From: Chitinophagaceae bacterium
GTDB taxonomy: Bacteria > Bacteroidota > Bacteroidia > Chitinophagales > Chitinophagaceae
DNA: 16,541 nucleotides
Assembly (NCBI GenBank): GCA_003455235.1
Contig: DMRT01000122.1
Location: 1 to 16,541, forward strand
Reading direction: 5' to 3'
The translations under genes and the position numbers were made by a program. Numbering within the stretch: the first letter of the stretch is position 1; each line of letters begins with the position of its first letter. The notes under the pieces were generated by a model, which was not told the DNA's origin, did not search any database, and was given only the letters and a program-made list of their open reading frames with translations. Shown piece by piece: positions 6,701 through 11,315 of this stretch.

Positions 6701-7528
6701 GATGTGGATTATAAGCTCAACAGTTCGGGTACATGGACCAATGCCGCAACAGGCACAACCGGATTATCGGTAAACCTGGGCAGTTTAACCGCTTCATCCC
6801 TGTACGACTGGCGGGTGCGTGCCAACTGTACGGCTGTTGGACTTAGCAGCAGCTATGCCCAGGCACAGTTTACCACCGCTGCAGCGCCCACATGCCCCGG
6901 TCCGTATGATGTAAGCACCAACGGTACTTCCGGGGGAGCTGCTACCATTCCGTTCAATACCGATATCAAGGGACTAATCAGTCCGGCCAACGATAATGAT
7001 TATTACCGCTTCGTGATCACAACTGGTGGTACGGCCACGATTACACTTTCAACCCTGCCGTTCGATTACGATATACGTTTGTACAGCAGCAATGGTACCA
7101 GCCAGCTGGCTATATCCCAAAACAGCGGTACCGCCAACGAAACAATCACCCGTACGTATACAGAAGGTACCTATTTCGTTCGGGTATATGGATTCAACGG
7201 TGCAAACAGTGCTACCTCGTGCTATACATTACGGGTGCAACTGGGTACTGCCACGGTACAGGAACCAGAAGTGATTACGTCGGCGGATGTGAAAGTAAAA
7301 CTGTTTCCAAACCCGGCTACCGACCGGATGACGTTATATATGGTAGGCGATAACAGCCGTAAGGAACTGAAATTATACGACCTCTCCGGCAAACTTATTT
7401 ACAGCCAGCCGGTGAATGACATGTTCACTACGTTTGACCTGCACAAGCTTGTCAAAGGCGTTTATCTGGTAAAGGTTTCCGGCCCTGATGGAAAAGTACT
7501 GCACAGTGAACGGATCGTGAAGAATTAA
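3797..7528 (+). CDS. Secreted Asp-box propeller, FN3x3, PPC protein with T9SS type A sorting domain
   Basis: From ATG 3797 this is a 1243-residue exported protein. Residues 1-22 form a signal peptide (MLKHFFSILVFTGL then TATATAQ); starting at 3740 would bury it. Residues about 50-750 contain repeated Asp-box or BNR-like motifs (STDHGVNW, STNGGANW, TTNGGTSW, SANGGTNF, STNSGSSW, TTNGGTSW), the opening GGIDGGLWKTND and the closing ATHGRGVFTT typical of VPS10/sortilin-like or sialidase-like beta-propellers. Three FN3 domains of exactly 91 residues or nearly so start at Cys757, Cys848 and Cys939. A bacterial pre-peptidase C-terminal (PPC) domain follows from about 1033 (CPGPYDVST, DNDYYRFVI, TYFVRVYGF). 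The last 80 residues are a type A T9SS sorting domain (KLFPNPATDRMTLYMV, LYDLSGKLIYS, GVYLVKVSG, ERIVKN). It is therefore predicted to cross the outer membrane through T9SS and be anchored or released. Substrate or catalytic activity cannot be assigned. Confidence 0.93.
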   Translation: MLKHFFSILVFTGLITATATAQVQQVRENPAGISTRLQFEIDKTKDPALGYVPQSRLVEAYRVRSERIKNNTASSLFSWTERGPNSDAVGASNGNTRPGNGKTSGRVRAIWEDLGDATGKTVWIGGIDGGLWKTNDITANPATWTPINDFFGNLAIGSICQDPTDVNTMYFGTGEKAINADAVRGAGIWMSTDHGVNWSVMPGTSGFWNVSKVLCDASGNLYVACNSISNTAGLQRYTKSTGTWTNITPSGLDPRVPDMVLSSTGRLHVSCGYYNTATASAGYRYTDNPASVTAAGWTSPATTFPTQYNVALACNGNTLYALPSTSAFEVTTIYKSTNGGANWAATGTTPAFTSGQAWYCMAVAIDPANANNVIVGSLDCYKTTNGGTSWSKISEWVGTTGQYVHADQQIITWRSNNQVLVGCDGGVHYSANGGTNFSDRNQGLRIKQFYSVAIHPTSTNYFLAGAQDNGVHQLNNAGLGASVEVTGGDGAFVHIDQDQGQFQWGSYVYNQYRRSTNSGSSWTSVNFSSSAGQFINPTDYDDVNNIMYASGNANTFVRWSNPQSGSTFTAVTMSGLSSGKVTAVKVSPYTNHTVFFGGGGSGITPSLIKATSANATPAFTSIIGTGMTTASARISCIELGTNEQNIIVVYSNYGVNNVWVTTNGGTSWTTIDGNLPDMPVRWAMFYPGDNTRAILATETGIWQTSLINGASTVWDPESGFPNVRTDMLQYRASDGLLAAATHGRGVFTTIIGAAPSCGTVSGLSSSAVTASSATVSWAALSGALNYDVDYKLNASSTWTNAATATTSLSAALSGLAENSLYDFRVRANCTGATGAYAQAQFTTLASTCTEPSGLTASAITATGATVSWTAVSGALNYTVDYKLNSSFTWINAAAATTNLSVNLSGLTAGSLYDYRVRTNCNGLNSIYSQAQFTTTTASCDAPSGLTSGSVTASSATVSWTAVSGAANYDVDYKLNSSGTWTNAATGTTGLSVNLGSLTASSLYDWRVRANCTAVGLSSSYAQAQFTTAAAPTCPGPYDVSTNGTSGGAATIPFNTDIKGLISPANDNDYYRFVITTGGTATITLSTLPFDYDIRLYSSNGTSQLAISQNSGTANETITRTYTEGTYFVRVYGFNGANSATSCYTLRVQLGTATVQEPEVITSADVKVKLFPNPATDRMTLYMVGDNSRKELKLYDLSGKLIYSQPVNDMFTTFDLHKLVKGVYLVKVSGPDGKVLHSERIVKN
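6065..6892 (+). repeat. Three tandem copies of a ~273-bp unit encoding FN3 domains
   Basis: Units start at 6065, 6338 and 6611; the first two are exactly 273 bp and the third runs 282 bp to the Cys that opens the PPC domain at 6893. Each unit encodes a Cys four to five residues before a conserved SGL, then ATVSW, DYKLN, NAA, an R-V/T-NC pair and a closing AQF-T. Copies one and three share the phrase ATVSW preceded by VTASS and YDVDYKLN, and look most alike at the DNA level. Two Cys per unit (one at the start, one in the NC motif) could form a disulfide in each domain. This implies expansion by tandem duplication inside the gene. Confidence 0.85.
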
Positions 7529-7549
7529 AACCAGAGATCAATTCAATAC

Positions 7550-7582
7550 AAGTCGTCCCGTTACCGGCGGGGCGACTTTTTT
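7550..7582 (+). terminator. Rho-independent terminator after the T9SS cargo gene
   Basis: AAGTCGTCCCG pairs with CGGGGCGACTT (one G-U pair, eleven pairs in all) around the loop TTACCGG, and the hairpin runs into six T. It lies 22 bp after the stop at 7526-7528. Confidence 0.9.
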
Positions 7583-7587
7583 ATTTC

Positions 7588-7618
7588 TTTGCAGGAATCG
7601 TATGGATTAGTATTTTTA
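7588..7618 (+). promoter_or_regulatory. Promoter of the 204-residue membrane protein gene
   Basis: TTTG (7588-7591), a 19-bp gap and TATTTTTA (7611-7618, one mismatch to TAnnTTTG) form a near-consensus Bacteroidota promoter. It begins right behind the preceding terminator. Transcription would start near 7624, only several nucleotides before ATG 7632. Confidence 0.55.
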
Positions 7619-7631
7619 TTGAAAAAGGAAC

Positions 7632-8246
7632 ATGGACAATAAAGAGCAAAAGCCCGCCAAACAATCTTCCGGTAATTCCATGTTGAAAAATATCCTTATG
7701 GGAGTGGTTACACCCGTGCTTGCCGCCACCATTATCTATTTCCTGGGATTCAATAATAAAGACGAGAGCAAGGTGGAGTTCTTACGGAAAAAAGAAGCAA
7801 CTGAAAAAACATGGATTGCTTACATCCAGGCCCGTGGAATTTTTTCGGCCGTGATGAAAAAACTGGGCGAGTCGGGTGATATTGAGATTACCCGGAACAA
7901 TATCAACCATGAAATTGAAACTTCAATTGGCAACCTGGAGAACATCAAAAAAGAACCCAATGCCGACCAGCGGGTATATTCTTCGGTGGATATTATGATC
8001 CAGCAGATGAAAGACCTGAAGCCGCTGATGAATAAATTCCTGGATGATATGTCGGCTTATGCCGCCACCAATCCTCCCGAAGAGGAAGGATTCAAATTTG
8101 TGCAGGAGCGGGGCCTCGAACTGAAATCGCAGGTAACCCACCTGCGGCAGCGTGATTCCCTGCGCCTGGCCGTTTATTACGACGGAATGAATAAGGACTA
8201 TAAGATCAAACTACCTACCAGCACCGACCTGGTAAAAGAAGAATAA
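7632..8246 (+). CDS. Single-pass membrane protein with helical extracytoplasmic domain, unknown function
   Basis: I do not recognise the family. The 204-residue product starts with a polar Lys/Gln/Ser-rich stretch of 16 residues, followed by one membrane helix (about residues 18-43, NILMGVVTPVLAATIIYFLG). The remaining 160 residues are highly charged and predicted mainly alpha-helical, without Cys, and have segments with heptad-like spacing such as VDIMIQQMKDLKPLMNKFLDDM and LELKSQVTHLRQRDSLRLAV. The short N-terminus is basic, so the inside is probably cytoplasmic and the helical domain periplasmic. The start has AAGGA four bases before ATG, one of few Shine-Dalgarno-like sequences here. It is flanked by its own promoter; no terminator is seen directly after it. 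Confidence 0.8.
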   Translation: MDNKEQKPAKQSSGNSMLKNILMGVVTPVLAATIIYFLGFNNKDESKVEFLRKKEATEKTWIAYIQARGIFSAVMKKLGESGDIEITRNNINHEIETSIGNLENIKKEPNADQRVYSSVDIMIQQMKDLKPLMNKFLDDMSAYAATNPPEEEGFKFVQERGLELKSQVTHLRQRDSLRLAVYYDGMNKDYKIKLPTSTDLVKEE

Positions 8247-8324
8247 CCCCCTATTCCTTTTCCCGGTTAACCTGCTTTACAGCCTGTTCGGCGGTTAAAA
8301 ATTCCTGCCGGGTACTTTTCATTC

Positions 8325-8354
8325 TTTGATGCGCTGCCGCAGCTGTTATCTTCA
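8325..8354 (+). promoter_or_regulatory. Candidate promoter of the PepSY-like protein gene
   Basis: TTTG (8325-8328), 18 bp, then TATCTTCA (8347-8354), two mismatches from TAnnTTTG when the fixed positions are compared. The predicted start near 8360 would leave about 30 nt of leader, which includes a run of ten A just before the gene. Confidence 0.4.
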
Positions 8355-8392
8355 TCCTGAAATCAAACATTCACCCAAAAAAAAAATCAGGC

Positions 8393-8674
8393 ATGAGAAA
8401 GATATTATTTTTCCTGGCGCTCACCACCATCACTATGAGCAGCACCTGCTCCAAGCATGACGATATGGTTTCCGGAAGCACCACTGTCAGTTCATCAAGT
8501 GTTCCATCGGCTGTAACCGGCAGTTTCAATACCCGCTATCCAACAGCCAGCGGACAAATAGAATGGGAAAAGGAAAACGGCAATACCTACAAGGTGAAGT
8601 TTTTCCTGGGTGCCCAGCGCTGGCAAGCCATATTTGGTTCGGATGGTTCTTTCATCTCCGAAAAAATGATTTAG
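8393..8674 (+). CDS. Small exported PepSY-like (BLIP-like) protein
   Basis: This 93-residue protein has an N-terminal signal (MRKILFFLALTTITMSS) ending at Cys19. SSTC is a poor lipobox, so it may be either a lipoprotein or a plain secreted protein. A Ser/Thr/Val linker follows, then one short domain at residues 36-93: VPSAVTGSFNTRYPTASG, a strand with IEWEKENGNTYKVKFFL, and AIFGSDGSFISEKMI. That order (Val-Pro-x-x-Val, a Phe, Tyr-Pro, Trp-x-x-E, Asp-Gly) is the mark of the PepSY-like / DUF2874 domain common in Bacteroidota periplasmic proteins. Such proteins are often encoded near envelope-stress or two-component genes, none of which is present here. Function unknown. Confidence 0.85.
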   Translation: MRKILFFLALTTITMSSTCSKHDDMVSGSTTVSSSSVPSAVTGSFNTRYPTASGQIEWEKENGNTYKVKFFLGAQRWQAIFGSDGSFISEKMI

Positions 8675-8713
8675 GCATACGCCGCTTCAGTCCCCCGTGT
8701 TCCAGTATCCCCT

Positions 8714-8746
8714 TACAACGCTTACGGCAAATCCGTAAGCGTTGTA
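8714..8746 (+). terminator. Terminator hairpin after the PepSY-like gene
   Basis: ACAACGCTTACGG and CCGTAAGCGTTGT form a perfect 13-bp stem (14 bp with the outer T-A pair) around the loop CAAAT. The downstream ATTTTAT is a weak U tract, but the stem is long and lies 40 bp after the stop codon. Confidence 0.7.
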
Positions 8747-8896
8747 TTTTATGCCAGCCTGTAATACAGGGCAGTATACATATTCACCGTATTCTCCGCA
8801 GGTGAATTTACCGGCCTGTGCAAGCAGTTTTACGAATGAAAAAAGAAGTGATGGGCCTGGTTTTTGTACCAGTTAAGGTGCTTAAAAATAATTCCT

Positions 8897-9013
8897 ATGA
8901 AAAATTTTACACTCTTCGTTATCATCGTTGTGCTTCTTGCTTCCTGCGCCCAGTCGGTAACCACCCAGCAGGCGGCCAACCGTAATTTCAGAAGCACCCG
9001 TTCCATCAGGTAA
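8897..9013 (+). CDS. Very small lipoprotein (38 aa)
   Basis: This short gene encodes a type II signal peptide followed by only about 22 mature residues. The first 17 residues, MKNFTLFVIIVVLLASC, have a Lys, a long hydrophobic core and the lipobox LASC, with lipidation expected at Cys17 and Ala at the +2 position. The mature peptide starts CAQSVTTQQAANRN and ends in a run of Arg/Ser (three Arg in the last seven residues). It would be a lipid-anchored basic peptide at the periplasmic face of the inner or outer membrane. It lies 126 bp before the outer-membrane barrel gene in the same direction. A longer overlapping frame (8836-8985) gives a less credible protein. The lipobox argues strongly for a real gene; the function is unknown. 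Confidence 0.7.
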   Translation: MKNFTLFVIIVVLLASCAQSVTTQQAANRNFRSTRSIR

Positions 9014-9138
9014 TTCAGCCATTGCTTGAGGCCTGTATTTTGTTCTGCTGCAGGCGGGCTGGGATATTCTTGCCAACCCGTTAACATTCTATTACGGCTG
9101 TTTCAATATCTTTAGCCTTTAACAGGATTACCTGCTGC

Positions 9139-10968
9139 ATGATGAAAAGGGAATTTTATACCGGTTTGTGCGTGGTTTTGTTATTGGCAGGCGGCACTGC
9201 AGCCATGGGCCAGCAGTCTCCCATGACGAATGATACTTTCTTTCTCGCCAAAAAAAAGGGTGTGCTGGGTATGATCGGCCGCAGCATATCCACCAATCCA
9301 CCCGGTGAGTCGCCGGTAAAAGTGGAAAATCCTTTTTTAAAATACCGCGGTAAAACGATCCGCTCCATACAAACCATCCGGCTGGGGTTTGAATACGACA
9401 TTGATGATACCAGCCGTGTAAAAGATAATTTCGGCGCCCGGGTGGGTAAAACCTTTCATAAGAACACCAGTGATAAAGTAATCCGCAATAACCTTTTTTT
9501 TAAAGAAGGGCAGCGCCTGTACCCGTACCTGCTTGCCGATAACGAACGCTACCTGCGTGAGCTGGTATACATACGGGATGCCCGTATCCTGGTGGAATAT
9601 GCCGAAGGAAGCACCGACTCGGTGGATGTGGTGATACTTACCAAGGACGTTTTTTCTATCGGCGCCAAAGTTCTCATCAGCAGTAAAGAAAGAGGCCGGG
9701 GAGAGATCACCGAAGAAAATTTCCTGGGCAGCGGCACCCGCCTGCTCTTCAGCAGTTATTACGAACAGCCCCGCTACCCCCGCATGGGCGTGGGTGGAGA
9801 ATTGATCCGCAGGAATATCGGCGGTTCCTTCATCGACTGGGTATCCGGCTACCAGGATTACCGCTATTCATTCACCAGCGGCCGCAACCAGGAAACCGTG
9901 GTATATACCCGGATTGAAAAACCACTGGTTACTCCTTACATCCCCACCACCGGTGCACTCGAATGGTCGTACCAGCGTACCCGTAATGTATACGATACTG
10001 ATTCCCTCTACCATTATGATATCCGCTATGCGTCTTACAACATCGACGCCTGGCTTGGCTACAGCCTCGACAGCAAACGGGCATTGTACGATAACAAAGA
10101 GATCCGCATTCACCGCTTTGCCGCTATCCGGGCTTTTAAGCAGCATTTCATCACCGAGCCGGAGAAATACAAAACTGTGTACGATTACCGCTTTGCAGAT
10201 TTCACCGCGTTGCTGGGATCGCTGAACATTTTTAAACAGGTATTTTATAAAACCAATTTCATTTATGGATTCGGGCGGAGTGAGGACGTGCCGGAAGGAT
10301 TCAGCCTTGCGCTCACCGGGGGCTATATCAATAAGCAAAGCATCCGCCGGCCTTATGCCGGGCTCGACCTGAGTGTGATTAATATCCGCGACAAAGGTTT
10401 TTACAGCAACTATACATTCCGCCTGGGCGGTTATTTCTACCGCAAACGTTTTGAAGATGTAGACCTGCTGGTTTCAGCAGATTATTTCACCAAACTCAAA
10501 AAACTGGGTCCCACCTGGTATCACCGTATGTTTCTTTCCACGGGTATTACAGCACAGGCAAACCCGGTATTGAATACGCCGCTTTTTCTGCGCAGCGATT
10601 TTGGGCTTCCATATTTCAACAATGGAACCATCAGTTCGGATCTGCGGGCCACCGTACGGGGTGAAACCGTTTTTTATAATACCACCCGGGTACTAGGTTT
10701 CCGGTTTGCCCCTTTTGCCTTTGCCGATGCCTGCCTGGTGAAGCCCACCAAGATGAACCTCGATAAAAGCGACCTTTTTACCGCAGTGGGCGGCGGGGTG
10801 CGGACAAGAAATGAGAACCTGGTGATTGGAACGGTGGAACTGAAAGCCTATTACTACCCGAGGGTGAACGGAGATATGAAAAACTGGAAGGTGGAACTGA
10901 ACAGCAATATCCGGTTCAGATACCGGAGCAGCTTCATCAACCGGCCGGCCTTCATCATTGCCAATTAA
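9139..10968 (+). CDS. POTRA-like plus beta-barrel outer-membrane protein (Omp85/BamA-like)
   Basis: The product has 609 residues (608 if the second of two adjacent ATGs is used). Residues 1-24 are a signal peptide ending AAMGQ. Residues about 70-170 look like a POTRA domain: GKTIRSIQTIRLGFEYD, then LFFKEGQRLYPYLLADNERY, LRELVYIRDARILVEY and VDVVILTKDVFS, the same order as in BamA and TamA. From about residue 180 (GRGEITEENFLGSGTRLLFS) to the end, amphipathic strands with Tyr/Phe girdles (for example YSFTSGRNQETVVYTRIEKP, FYSNYTFRLGGYFY) indicate a roughly 16-strand barrel. Full BamA has five POTRA units and about 800 residues, so this is a shorter Omp85-superfamily relative with unknown substrate. 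The protein lacks the usual C-terminal Phe. The gene follows the 38-residue lipoprotein; TATCTTTA at 9107-9114 is a weak -7 candidate. Confidence 0.82.
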   Translation: MMKREFYTGLCVVLLLAGGTAAMGQQSPMTNDTFFLAKKKGVLGMIGRSISTNPPGESPVKVENPFLKYRGKTIRSIQTIRLGFEYDIDDTSRVKDNFGARVGKTFHKNTSDKVIRNNLFFKEGQRLYPYLLADNERYLRELVYIRDARILVEYAEGSTDSVDVVILTKDVFSIGAKVLISSKERGRGEITEENFLGSGTRLLFSSYYEQPRYPRMGVGGELIRRNIGGSFIDWVSGYQDYRYSFTSGRNQETVVYTRIEKPLVTPYIPTTGALEWSYQRTRNVYDTDSLYHYDIRYASYNIDAWLGYSLDSKRALYDNKEIRIHRFAAIRAFKQHFITEPEKYKTVYDYRFADFTALLGSLNIFKQVFYKTNFIYGFGRSEDVPEGFSLALTGGYINKQSIRRPYAGLDLSVINIRDKGFYSNYTFRLGGYFYRKRFEDVDLLVSADYFTKLKKLGPTWYHRMFLSTGITAQANPVLNTPLFLRSDFGLPYFNNGTISSDLRATVRGETVFYNTTRVLGFRFAPFAFADACLVKPTKMNLDKSDLFTAVGGGVRTRNENLVIGTVELKAYYYPRVNGDMKNWKVELNSNIRFRYRSSFINRPAFIIAN

Positions 10969-10988
10969 TCTGCCAGCAGATATATAAT

Positions 10989-11017
10989 AAAAAGCCACCC
11001 GCCGCAGGGCAGGTGGC
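10989..11017 (-). terminator. Terminator of the small membrane protein gene
   Basis: GCCACC and GGTGGC pair, a C-A mismatch follows, then GCC/GGC closes a GCAG loop. Read on the minus strand the hairpin is followed by five T (10989-10993). Plus-strand read-through from the barrel gene meets the hairpin too, but without a T run. Confidence 0.65.
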
Positions 11018-11040
11018 ATATAAAAAGTTCAGGCGGACAA

Positions 11041-11199
11041 TTACATCAGGTCGAGCGCCTTTGCCAGGAAGGTTGTATTGAAGGGCAGCACCATAGAGCA
11101 GTAGGAGCCAATGGGCGACCAAAGCACGGCAAAGAAAGCAGCTACAGAAAGTAAAAATAATACCCAGTACAGGCCGGTTCTCTTTTTGGTTGTTTCCAT
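11041..11199 (-). CDS. Small single-pass membrane protein (52 aa)
   Basis: This 52-residue protein starts METTKKRTGLYWVLFLLSV and has one hydrophobic helix (about residues 9-28), followed by an extracytoplasmic-looking tail with WSPIGSYCSMVLPF and a short C-terminal helix FLAKALDLM. The basic N-terminal KKR suggests Nin-Cout topology. An upstream start at 11247 is possible, but the perfect promoter -7 box at 11214-11222 would then lie inside the coding part, so the ATG at 11197-11199 is preferred. It has its own promoter and terminator and is divergent from the glucanotransferase gene. I recall similar short hypothetical proteins in this order but cannot name a family. Function unknown. Confidence 0.68.
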   Translation of the reverse strand: METTKKRTGLYWVLFLLSVAAFFAVLWSPIGSYCSMVLPFNTTFLAKALDLM

Positions 11200-11213
11200 G
11201 TTGTCTGTTTTCT

Positions 11214-11246
11214 GCAAATATAAGGCAGAACGCTTTTCGGTACACA
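11214..11246 (-). promoter_or_regulatory. Bacteroidota-type promoter of the 52-residue membrane protein gene
   Basis: On the minus strand TATATTTGC (11214-11222) is a perfect TAnnTTTGC -7 box. TGTG, one mismatch from TTTG, lies 20 bp upstream at about 11243-11246. Only 14 bp separate the box from the ATG, so the leader would be about 10 nt or less. The 116-bp divergent intergenic region must also hold the promoter for the glucanotransferase gene; TATATTGC near 11289-11296 is a poor candidate for it. Confidence 0.6.
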
Positions 11247-11315
11247 TTTTTATAGGCTTTCAAGTCAAATTTTTTCTTCAAACTGATGTATATTGCCGCT
11301 TCTTAACCCTTGCGG

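Noticed and set aside
8836..8985. A 49-residue frame (start MKKEVMGLVF) overlapping the small lipoprotein
   Set aside because: Its second half is the out-of-frame reading of the lipoprotein and lacks a domain or signal peptide. The lipobox frame is the better explanation.
11310..11315. TTG at 11310 as the start of the glucanotransferase
   Set aside because: It adds only two residues, and ATG 11316 gives the CBM20 N-terminus starting at its first strand.
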